Origin: Klebsiella pneumoniae
GTDB lineage: Bacteria > Pseudomonadota > Gammaproteobacteria > Eutrophobiales > Eutrophobiaceae
NCBI GenBank assembly: GCA_945878555.1
Contig: CAMDWI010000002.1
Location: 1 to 64,000, forward strand
Direction: 5' to 3'
DNA length: 64,000 nt
A program made the position numbers and the translations under genes. The notes beneath the pieces were generated by a model. It made no database searches, had not been told where the DNA came from, and saw only the letters and a program-made list of their open reading frames with translations. This document shows, one piece after another, positions 9,853-16,668 of the stretch (position 1 is its first letter; each line of letters starts with the position of its first letter).

Positions 9853-10305
9853 TCAGTCCTCCCATAAGTCACGGGGCATCTCCCGCGTTAGCCGTTCGAT
9901 TTCAAACCGGATCTGGTCCTCCAGCTTCTCCCTGGACAACTGTTGTCTCTCCAGCCGCATCTGCACATCAGTTTTGCTCACCAGTTGCTGCGCCTTCAAC
10001 CGTGCCTGCTCACGCACCATGTCGTCCACGGATTTACGCGGGACCAGTGCATAAACCAGATCACAACCCAGGCTGTCTGCCACGCGCCGAAGCTGTTTCA
10101 GGGTAATGCGATCCTCTACCTCCATACGCTCTATCTGCGAGACCTGCGAGCGGCTGATATTCAAACGCTTCGCCAATTGCGGGCTACTCATGCCCAGGGC
10201 CTTACGTAAACTGCGTATCCAGCCTTCTTTAGGACGAATTACATTAAAATCAATAAGTTGTTCTACTTTCGATCGGTATTGATCACGAATCAGCTGCTTA
10301 ACCAT
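9853..10305 (-). CDS. mobile mystery protein A, XRE-family regulator
   Basis: This 150-residue protein has an XRE/Cro helix-turn-helix at about residues 36-62 (MSSPQLAKRLNISRSQVSQIE) followed by a family-specific charged C-terminus. It matches TIGR02612 (mobile mystery protein A). By analogy with other XRE proteins beside a toxin-like partner it probably represses its own operon. Three copies of a near-palindromic AT-rich motif lie directly upstream of its start. The downstream Fic gene follows after 9 bp. The start at 10305 puts the first operator copy about 10 bases upstream of the ATG, where a ribosome-binding site would be expected; no strong Shine-Dalgarno is visible. Confidence 0.87.
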   Translation of the reverse strand: MVKQLIRDQYRSKVEQLIDFNVIRPKEGWIRSLRKALGMSSPQLAKRLNISRSQVSQIERMEVEDRITLKQLRRVADSLGCDLVYALVPRKSVDDMVREQARLKAQQLVSKTDVQMRLERQQLSREKLEDQIRFEIERLTREMPRDLWED

Positions 10306-10315
10306 AGAATTATTA

Positions 10316-10397
10316 CCATATATATATTGCTATTAAATAATATTATCGCCATATATATATAGCCTATATAATACTGTATGGCAATATATATATAGCC
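10316..10397. promoter_or_regulatory. three 32-bp-spaced operator-like motifs before the mobile mystery pair
   Basis: The near-palindrome GCMATATATATANGC occurs at 10316-10330 (inverted), 10348-10364 and 10380-10397. Copy starts are 32 bp apart, about three helical turns, so a bound regulator would sit on one face. The likely ligand is the XRE protein encoded immediately downstream (inference). The AT alternation also makes the stretch easy to melt, so a promoter could be embedded. Confidence 0.55.
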
Positions 10398-10474
10398 TTA
10401 TTAATAGTAAGTTGCAATGTAATGTTAGCATTTAGGTTGTGATGGTAAGACGAGATCTATGGATGGAATCACAT

Positions 10475-10783
10475 TCACCTTCGATCACGAACACCCTGCG
10501 CACTGACAAAATTGACCTGTAGTTCACAGCCGACCGCTTGTGCATACTTTTGCAGCGTTGCCAATGAAGGGGAATGTTTACCACTGCCCAGGGATGATTC
10601 AAGCCTCGTGATTGCCGGGGGTTTCGTACCCATACGATCTGCGACATCCGCCTGGGTAAGACCAGCCTTTTGCCGTGCGTTGAGCATCTGCCTCAATAAA
10701 TCAAATTCTGGCTGCATAAGCTCATAGGCTGCCGCAACTTTTGGTTTTGAAAGCGCCTTTTTCTTCAATTCATTGTGTTTCAT
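10475..10783 (-). CDS. HigA-type antitoxin (XRE family)
   Basis: This 102-residue protein carries a helix-turn-helix at about residues 42-62 (LTQADVADRMGTKPPAITRLES), as in HigA antitoxins of the reversed toxin-first type. Its start overlaps the end of the upstream HigB-like gene by 14 bp, a translational coupling typical of higBA. It is expected to neutralise the toxin and repress the operon. The C-terminus (GCELQVNFVSA) is typical of the family. Confidence 0.85.
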   Translation of the reverse strand: MKHNELKKKALSKPKVAAAYELMQPEFDLLRQMLNARQKAGLTQADVADRMGTKPPAITRLESSLGSGKHSPSLATLQKYAQAVGCELQVNFVSAQGVRDRR

Positions 10784-11105
10784 TTTTTCTGATCTCTGAT
10801 AAGCGGCGCCTGGCCTTAGTTAATTCTTTAACGGGTATCTTTTGAGTTTTCTTCACAAATCCGTGAAGCATAACGACACGACGACCAACCTTGCTACAAA
10901 AGAACACCCTGGCAATCCCTTCTTTACCCTTGATACGTAATTCGAAAAGCCCTTCAGACAGAGACTGCGTATGCGGCATTCCAAGGTTTGGTCCAAATTC
11001 GAGTATCAAATCGGTCAAATGAAAATATCGTGCACTCAAGCCTGCTGGTAACTTCAGAATGAAGTCTTCCACATCCACATAAGGGTAATCTATCGTCCAT
11101 GACAT
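10770..11105 (-). CDS. HigB/RelE-type toxin (phage Gp49-like)
   Basis: This 111-residue basic protein has the Gp49-like signature: HTQSLSEGLFELRIKGKEGIARVFF, then VVMLHGFVKKTQKIP and a lysine-rich end. The family includes RelE/HigB toxins that cleave mRNA on the ribosome. The toxin gene precedes its antitoxin, the arrangement seen in higBA. It is the first gene of the pair, with an AT-rich promoter region at about 11106-11150 next to a palindromic repeat. Confidence 0.85.
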   Translation of the reverse strand: MSWTIDYPYVDVEDFILKLPAGLSARYFHLTDLILEFGPNLGMPHTQSLSEGLFELRIKGKEGIARVFFCSKVGRRVVMLHGFVKKTQKIPVKELTKARRRLSEIRKNETQ

Positions 11106-11165
11106 AGCGGCAATATAACATATTTGTTATATTTACAGAAATGATTTTTTACACACTTAAAGCCC

Positions 11166-11195
11166 CGTCATACTGGCGAACGCCAGTATCCAGTC
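11166..11195 (-). repeat. family 1 palindromic repeat, stem ATACTGGCG
   Basis: Inverted orientation: CGTCAT, stem, then ATCCAGTC. The stem ATACTGGCG pairs with CGCCAGTAT around AA. It lies between the HigB promoter region and the DUF6946-like gene, so it may end transcription in either direction. Confidence 0.9.
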
Positions 11196-11225
11196 AATCA
11201 AATCATCGCAGAAAGCGATTCATTA

Positions 11226-11921
11226 TCACCTCTCCAGAAACTCCCCCTCCCCCACAACCCACCCCAGATACAAATGCCTCCCCCCAACCTCACCGGCATA
11301 AACCAACGTATCCACCTCCGCCTTCTGCCCATACAAACCCACAAAAGCCGCATAATCCTCAAACCACGCATGCGTCTGACTAAACGAATGCACCAGCATC
11401 ATCGCATGCGATGCACAAAACCGCTCCGCCTCCAGCAACGCAGACGCCGTCCGGTGTATCAACTGATACCGAATCGGCAAAATGTCACTGACAGACAAAC
11501 CGATAATCCCTGCCAGCCCCTGCACCCTTGCCTGCTTGTTCTGTGATCCACCCTTCAACCATTCCTCTACCGTCTCGTTACTGAACGGCTCCGACACCTT
11601 CCCCTCAACCGCGATCGAAACGAGCTCACCTCCAGATTTTGCCAGGACAAACAGATCATTCTGGGAATCATATCCCTTGCCGGGCAAGGCGACCTTGTGC
11701 TCCGGAATCCCGAGCACAAATTCTACTGCATGGAATAATTCAAACCGGGAGGAATGGAACACATCAACAACTGATATCGGAAACCCCTGCGCCTCTTCCC
11801 AGCAACAGGCCAATGTACGGGCGGAGTATCCCTTGCGCCATTGCTTCTCGGGATCAGCCAGAAGCGCTTTCCATGAGAGAGGGCCGTTTATTGGGATGTA
11901 GAATTTATTCATATTTGTCAC
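11226..11921 (-). CDS. DUF6946-like protein
   Basis: This 231-residue soluble protein opens with FYIPINGPLSWKALLADPEKQW, which I associate with DUF6946. It continues with GYSARTLACCWEEAQGFP and an LFxLA..xxLVSIAVEGKVSE segment. That segment (ending VEGKVSEPF) resembles a nuclease-like EGK strand, but I cannot assign a fold. Function is unknown. The start is a GTG (11921) with GGAGGG four to five bases upstream; an ATG three codons later is the alternative. It stands alone between two palindromic repeats in the accessory island. Confidence 0.7.
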   Translation of the reverse strand: MTNMNKFYIPINGPLSWKALLADPEKQWRKGYSARTLACCWEEAQGFPISVVDVFHSSRFELFHAVEFVLGIPEHKVALPGKGYDSQNDLFVLAKSGGELVSIAVEGKVSEPFSNETVEEWLKGGSQNKQARVQGLAGIIGLSVSDILPIRYQLIHRTASALLEAERFCASHAMMLVHSFSQTHAWFEDYAAFVGLYGQKAEVDTLVYAGEVGGRHLYLGWVVGEGEFLER

Positions 11922-11961
11922 CCACCCTCCAATCGGAATTAGTCGATCCCGACAACTGATC

Positions 11962-11990
11962 CGTCATTCCCGCGAAGGCGGGAATCCAGT
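11962..11990 (-). repeat. family 1 palindromic repeat, stem ATTCCCGC
   Basis: Same flanks as the other copies (CGTC...CCAGT) but with the stem ATTCCCGC/GCGGGAAT around GAAG. The stem resembles the neisserial dRS3 core (ATTCCC-N8-GGGAAT). It is located just before the Vsr stop. Confidence 0.88.
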
Positions 11991-12010
11991 AAATCGTAAT
12001 TTAAATTGTT

Positions 12011-12463
12011 TCATTTACCGCGAATGGTTTTATTACGTTTCTCGAATAATATCCAGTGTTCTATTGAAAGCATCACTTTATCAATCGGCTTTCTGCTCTT
12101 ACCTTTTAATACACACTCCCAAACGTCAAGGATGTACCAGCCATCAGCCTTGAGTTGTTTATGACTCTGCATATCGACTTCTTGATTCCTGATGATTTTT
12201 GACTTCCAGAATTCGGGGCGAGTAGATGGCCATTTGAACAAGTGACAATTATGTCCATGCCAGAAACATCCTTGTACAAAAATTACAGCATGATATTCTC
12301 GCAGTACGATATCCGGTTTGCCGGGAAGGGTTCTATCATTAAGTATGAATCGAAATCCTTTTTTAGAGAGCTCATCACGGATTAACTGCTCTGGCTTCGT
12401 ATTCTCACCCTTGATGCCGGACATCATCCGACTGCGGGTTTCTTTATTGACTATGTCTGTCAC
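12011..12463 (-). CDS. vsr: very short patch repair endonuclease (Vsr)
   Basis: This 150-residue protein is the Vsr mismatch endonuclease, which nicks 5' of the T in T:G mismatches left by deamination of 5-methylcytosine. Key features are the N-terminal [20 protein letters not shown], the active-site aspartate in KPDIV (Asp51) and the zinc/active-site segment [11 protein letters not shown] (His69, His71). Length is normal. It starts with GTG at 12463 and overlaps the stop of the upstream methyltransferase by 4 bp (GTGA). The two are therefore translationally coupled, as expected for a repair enzyme that guards against mutagenesis at the methylated site. Confidence 0.95.
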   Translation of the reverse strand: MTDIVNKETRSRMMSGIKGENTKPEQLIRDELSKKGFRFILNDRTLPGKPDIVLREYHAVIFVQGCFWHGHNCHLFKWPSTRPEFWKSKIIRNQEVDMQSHKQLKADGWYILDVWECVLKGKSRKPIDKVMLSIEHWILFEKRNKTIRGK

Positions 12464-13707
12464 GCACTCATCAGGGCATATTGATGTACTTTATTTTCCT
12501 CTTCTTCCTTGAGTGCCATAATATGTGGCTTCATAACTTTAGCTACCGCTTCAACTACCGGGACTACAACTGAATTACCAAATTGTTTATATGCCTGCGT
12601 ATCTGATACAGGAATTTTAAACGTATCGGGATACCCCATTAACCTGGCGCATTCTCGCGGGGTAAGACGACGCGGATTTGCATTGCTTCTAAAAACCAGA
12701 ATTTCTGATCCGTCCTTGTAGTATCTGGCCGAGAGGGTCCGGGATATACTGTTTTTTTTCACCATCCCATAACCAAATCCATTACCCTTTGCCTTATGTT
12801 TGGCTGCATAGTCATACAGGTACTTCCAGAGTTTATCACTGAGAATATATTTATCATGCACCTTGGCTTTAGAACCCAGTGTATAATCTTTCTCTGGTTT
12901 TTCACTTCCATTTTGCGGATGCAAAATATTACCCATGTTCATTTGTGATGGTCTTCTTGACTCAAATGCCTCCCATGAAAATGGAACATCATCACGAAAT
13001 CCCACTATATAAATCCTTTCACGATGTTGCGGCACAAATCCCTTGGCATCGATTACTCTGGGAAATATTTTATATCCCAAATCCTGCTCAAGTGTATTTT
13101 TGATTATGGCAAATGTTCTACCTTTGTCATGACTCATCAGGTTTTTGACATTTTCCAGCAAGATTGCCTTCGGTCTTTTTGCCTTGATAATCCTGGCAAC
13201 ATCAAAGAATAGAGTGCCTTGTGTTTCATCCAGAAATCCGTGTTGACGACCAAGAGCATTTTTCTTTGAAACACCAGCAATTGAAAATGGCTGACAGGGA
13301 AAGCCTGCCAGCAAAACATCGTGGTCCGGGATATCATCCTCGTTTATCTTGGTAACATCTCCAGCAATCTCATGATCTATAGTAAAGTTATCACTGTAGG
13401 TCATGACAGCATATTTATTCCACTCACTTGTAAAAACGCAATGACCTCCTGCCTTCTGAAAGGCCAACCTTATGCCACCAATTCCCGCAAAAAGATCAAT
13501 AAACGTAAAGTCTGCATCGCTTTTTGGTGGGAGATTGGTATGTAATAGTAAATGTAATTGTTGGGAGCGGTATTCCGGAGGGCCTTCCTCGTTAACCCAG
13601 TTTCTGATTGTCCGAGGAGTGACTTTAAGTTTTCTGGCAACTTCAGCTTGTGTGTATCGATTAAGTGCCTGAGAGAGTAGCTCACGCGAATTAACTTTCG
13701 AATCCAT
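12460..13707 (-). CDS. dcm: DNA (cytosine-5) methyltransferase with N-terminal HTH
   Basis: This 415-residue enzyme transfers a methyl group from SAM to C5 of cytosine. Motif I DLFAGIGG (71-78), motif IV PCQPFS with the nucleophile Cys138, motif VI ENVKNL (185-190) and motif [15 protein letters not shown] are all present. Residues 17-40 ([19 protein letters not shown]) form a helix-turn-helix like that in Dcm, M.EcoRII and M.SsoII relatives, some of which repress their own operon. A 31-bp inverted repeat lies 18-48 bp upstream of the start. A Shine-Dalgarno AAGGA precedes the ATG. Downstream vsr overlaps by 4 bp; upstream on the same strand is an MvaI/BcnI-type restriction gene. CCWGG or CCSGG methylation is an inference from that partner. 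Confidence 0.93.
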   Translation of the reverse strand: MDSKVNSRELLSQALNRYTQAEVARKLKVTPRTIRNWVNEEGPPEYRSQQLHLLLHTNLPPKSDADFTFIDLFAGIGGIRLAFQKAGGHCVFTSEWNKYAVMTYSDNFTIDHEIAGDVTKINEDDIPDHDVLLAGFPCQPFSIAGVSKKNALGRQHGFLDETQGTLFFDVARIIKAKRPKAILLENVKNLMSHDKGRTFAIIKNTLEQDLGYKIFPRVIDAKGFVPQHRERIYIVGFRDDVPFSWEAFESRRPSQMNMGNILHPQNGSEKPEKDYTLGSKAKVHDKYILSDKLWKYLYDYAAKHKAKGNGFGYGMVKKNSISRTLSARYYKDGSEILVFRSNANPRRLTPRECARLMGYPDTFKIPVSDTQAYKQFGNSVVVPVVEAVAKVMKPHIMALKEEEENKVHQYALMSA

Positions 13708-13724
13708 TTTCTGGGTCCTTCCAT

Positions 13725-13755
13725 AGAGGGAATATTTGCGGTAATTATTTCCTCT
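13725..13755. promoter_or_regulatory. inverted repeat upstream of the methyltransferase gene
   Basis: AGAGGGAATATTT and AATTATTTCCTCT form an imperfect inverted repeat around a 5-base centre. It lies 18 to 48 bp upstream of the methyltransferase start, inside the 94-bp gap after the restriction gene. Since the methyltransferase has its own helix-turn-helix, this is a candidate autoregulatory operator. Confidence 0.5.
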
Positions 13756-13801
13756 TTTTGTCCCTATTGCAACTGAATTAATTATTGATGAAAGCTACAT
13801 G

Positions 13802-15202
13802 TTAGCAAGTATCCATAACATCAATTTGATCATATTTATGATACAGATTAGCTAATAATTCTGATTTAATCCGGAATTGGCTGCGTCTTTTTGTGACAGG
13901 TCTTGAGTGGGAATTTTCCATTTTAATGCCTGGATCATAATAAATATTACCTTTATTCAATGCTCTGAGTAACAGCGTCATATTTGTACCTTCAAATAAT
14001 CTCACGTTCTTTCCATAGTGATACAACTTCTGTGTATTGACTATATTGGAGATAGAGGGCACATATACTGCCTTTGCATGCTTGCGTTTCCAGTGGTCCA
14101 TAATCTTTGTAAATGACCATGAAAGGGCAATTTCGTCGTTATCTGACACAAGTGCAATATAGCCTGCTGCATCCGAGATAACTGACGTCTCGGAATCATA
14201 CCCAACTGTAATCAGTGTTAACCCGGTTTTCTCCGTGAATACACCAAATTTATGAATACCATTAAAATTGTAACGATTATCCCTCCCTTTTGTATCAGCA
14301 TATCCATATCGTCTTATAAATGCTTCAACTCCTCGCTCTACGTAATATCCTCCGTCTGGTTCTGGCGTCATTACTGTTAAAGGTTTGCTATTGATAAGGT
14401 GAAATTTCTCGACATGAAACTGTTTTACTTCCCATCCAAGAAAATCAGGCTCGGCAAATCCATTTGGGATCACTCCCAATTCAGCTTCGAGCGTGTATCC
14501 CCCACCGTTAGGAGCAGAATATTCCTTTATACGTCCATCCCCTTCAAGGCGCTTGCTAGGGATCCAGCCTTTCAGGTATATCCGTTTCAATTCGGCCAAT
14601 AACTCTACCCTGGGATTTTCGCTCTTGATGGTATTCTGTAACGGTATTTCACGAAATACGCCTGTTAATGCTATCGCTTTAAGGTTTATTAACTCACGTG
14701 ATATATGAGAGTCAGGTAATGCTAACCATGCATATATTTCCCCTGAGTCAGTAATGCCAAACAAAAGTGTCCTTCCTTCCATGCGGCCATATTTTGCAGG
14801 GTCCATCCAGCCACCCATGTCAAAATCTGTTCCAGCCAGAAATCCGGACAAGCGTACCTCAGGATATTGTGGATAATAAATCAGCTTTGCATTAGGTGCG
14901 GCATACTTTTGCCCATCGTATGAAATCCAGTAAAAATTGAGTATTGCAGTGAATTTAACCTTTCTTTTTGGATCGTTTGTCTTCAGAGATCTGGTTTGTG
15001 TTTCAGAGATTGAGCCTGTAGGTAGAAAACCCAATTCTGTCAGATGGCCTGCCATGTACGGCTGGTTTTTACTATTATCATTTGGCGACAAGACTTTATA
15101 TATTACTCGTCTAACACCATGTTCATTAAATATCTGTAATAACCCCGATAGTGCCAAGCTCTTGCCAGCATGAGAATCATAAATAGATTTTTTTTTATCC
15201 AT
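13802..15202 (-). CDS. MvaI/BcnI-family restriction endonuclease with long N-terminal extension
   Basis: The C-terminal half of this 466-residue protein matches the MvaI/BcnI restriction fold: GYTLEAELG (236-243), EPDFLGWEVKQF (251-262) and later HKFGVFTEKTGLTLIT. Glu241, Asp253 and the EVK triad (258-260) fit a PD-(D/E)XK-type active site. MvaI and BcnI are monomeric enzymes of about 240 residues that cut CCWGG and CCSGG. This protein carries roughly 195 extra N-terminal residues (GKSLALSGLLQIF, GHLTELGFLPTGS, ILNFYWISYDG) of unknown role, perhaps target recognition or partner binding. It is the fourth gene of the cassette, 15 bp after an unknown gene and 94 bp before the methyltransferase. 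Confidence 0.85.
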   Translation of the reverse strand: MDKKKSIYDSHAGKSLALSGLLQIFNEHGVRRVIYKVLSPNDNSKNQPYMAGHLTELGFLPTGSISETQTRSLKTNDPKRKVKFTAILNFYWISYDGQKYAAPNAKLIYYPQYPEVRLSGFLAGTDFDMGGWMDPAKYGRMEGRTLLFGITDSGEIYAWLALPDSHISRELINLKAIALTGVFREIPLQNTIKSENPRVELLAELKRIYLKGWIPSKRLEGDGRIKEYSAPNGGGYTLEAELGVIPNGFAEPDFLGWEVKQFHVEKFHLINSKPLTVMTPEPDGGYYVERGVEAFIRRYGYADTKGRDNRYNFNGIHKFGVFTEKTGLTLITVGYDSETSVISDAAGYIALVSDNDEIALSWSFTKIMDHWKRKHAKAVYVPSISNIVNTQKLYHYGKNVRLFEGTNMTLLLRALNKGNIYYDPGIKMENSHSRPVTKRRSQFRIKSELLANLYHKYDQIDVMDTC

Positions 15203-15217
15203 AACTTTGCAATATCT

Positions 15218-15922
15218 TTACCTGAATCGATCAAATTCTTTCGGGAGGATTTCAAAAATATCTTCCTCTTTTAAAGAAAATAAATCATAAGTTAGCTCCA
15301 GTTGTTGCAACCAGATTACAAATCTATATACGCAACCAGCGCTAGAACGTGCTGCAGAACCCTTTTTATAGGTTTGCCGTTCAGTATCGTAGTAAAGCTT
15401 ACTTGCTGCTCTCATCACGCCTTCACATCCAAGGTAATATTGCCTGGACATCATTTGCTCAATAAGTTCACCTCGAACTGACATTTCTCTGCAAAGTAAA
15501 AATCTGGCATCATCACCAAATAAATCTACTAGCTGCCAGGTAGTAAATATTGCGTGGCGCGGTCTATGTTTGTAGTCCTTACTTAATATATAGTTGTATA
15601 TCATGCCCGCTTTGCGACTGCCATCCGTCTGCACAGGACATAACTGATCGAACCAAAACAATGCAAGTGCGCTCCAAAATCCAGAATCACCATAATATTC
15701 CTGCATATTGATATGGCGAAATTTTTCGACCATATACACTCCAAGGTGATAACGATTTGTGAACTCGGCAATTTCAAGCACGAACTTATGTGCAGGTTCT
15801 TCTGATGTTAGTGGGTCATCAAGAAGCCAGTTTGGTATATGCTGGTTACTCCCATTACGAACAGATTCAATATATTGCTCAAACTGAGCCAGACCTTCTC
15901 TGTTAAGCTTCCTGAAAGTCAT
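15218..15922 (-). CDS. unknown cassette protein, possibly DUF6339-like
   Basis: This 234-residue soluble, probably helical protein has conserved-looking aromatic patches: GDSGFWSALALFWFDQLCP, YNYILSKDYKHRPRHAIFTTW and RSSAGCVYRFVIWLQQLELTYDLFSL. I see no nuclease or nucleotide-binding motif. The pattern resembles what I remember of DUF6339, a family found near restriction-modification and GHKL ATPase genes; this is a weak match. It lies one base after the preceding gene, with GAGGAG before its ATG. It sits 15 bp upstream of the restriction gene, so it is part of the same operon and probably of the same machine. Confidence 0.75.
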   Translation of the reverse strand: MTFRKLNREGLAQFEQYIESVRNGSNQHIPNWLLDDPLTSEEPAHKFVLEIAEFTNRYHLGVYMVEKFRHINMQEYYGDSGFWSALALFWFDQLCPVQTDGSRKAGMIYNYILSKDYKHRPRHAIFTTWQLVDLFGDDARFLLCREMSVRGELIEQMMSRQYYLGCEGVMRAASKLYYDTERQTYKKGSAARSSAGCVYRFVIWLQQLELTYDLFSLKEEDIFEILPKEFDRFR

Positions 15923-15923
15923 G

Positions 15924-16667
15924 TCAGGACTCCTCGATCTTCAACAACAACATTTCACATAACTCGAATCTTTCAGAAAATCTCTGGACGACATCATCAA
16001 TCCAAATCATCAATTCATTTGTGTCATTTTCTTCAGGTTTCTCTCGCGCAAGCTTTTCTGCAAAATTAATCCATTCTTCTGCAATGCTACCCTCTTCAAT
16101 ATTATTGTCCCATATGTAATACATCAGAACCTGCCTGAGTGCTGCCGGGAATATCAGAGTCTGGAAAAGTGGATTATTCTTGATCTGTCCGATAGCGTCA
16201 GGAATACGGCTATTGATACATAGTTCAGGTTTGCCTCCCGTGTCAAATACGACCTTCCAGGTCTCGTTATTCATAGGCCGTGCCCTGACTACCAGCAAGC
16301 TGGATTTTTGCTCTTCGTCATCTCCGGTTTTTGGTGGCAATCTATCAATGCTGGCTATGAGCCTGCCCAAATATTGTGATTCATCAACAATATGAACACG
16401 AAACAGTACTGGGCCTGATAGATCGATCTTTTCTAACTTTCTATTTTCAGGTTTGCAAATATGAGCAATTGTTCCAAAATGAAATCGTTGCAGGGTATTT
16501 CTTTGGTATGCCTCGACGTAGATAGATGCCTTGTCGTTTAGGCCACTTTTATCCAGGCTAAACTCTACATCAAATACTGGCACATCTTTTCCATCATTTT
16601 GCAGACGAATCTGGACTTCTGAACTGGTCAATCTTCTTCGGCCTGTATGATTTATATTTCTTTGCAT
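15924..16667 (-). CDS. unknown cassette protein between GHKL ATPase and restriction genes
   Basis: I do not recognise this 247-residue protein. The N-terminal half appears β-rich (RRRLTSSEVQIRLQ, VPVFDVEFSLDKSGL, SIYVEAYQRNTLQRFHFG). The C-terminal half is helical, beginning with IPDAIGQIKNNPLFQTLIFP and followed by AALRQVLMYYIW. It has no signal peptide, membrane segment or catalytic motif that I can name. Its start is one base after the stop of the GHKL ATPase gene, and its stop is one base before the next ATG, so translation is tightly coupled. It may be an adaptor between the ATPase and the nuclease (inference). Confidence 0.75.
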   Translation of the reverse strand: MQRNINHTGRRRLTSSEVQIRLQNDGKDVPVFDVEFSLDKSGLNDKASIYVEAYQRNTLQRFHFGTIAHICKPENRKLEKIDLSGPVLFRVHIVDESQYLGRLIASIDRLPPKTGDDEEQKSSLLVVRARPMNNETWKVVFDTGGKPELCINSRIPDAIGQIKNNPLFQTLIFPAALRQVLMYYIWDNNIEEGSIAEEWINFAEKLAREKPEENDTNELMIWIDDVVQRFSERFELCEMLLLKIEES

Positions 16668-16668
16668 A

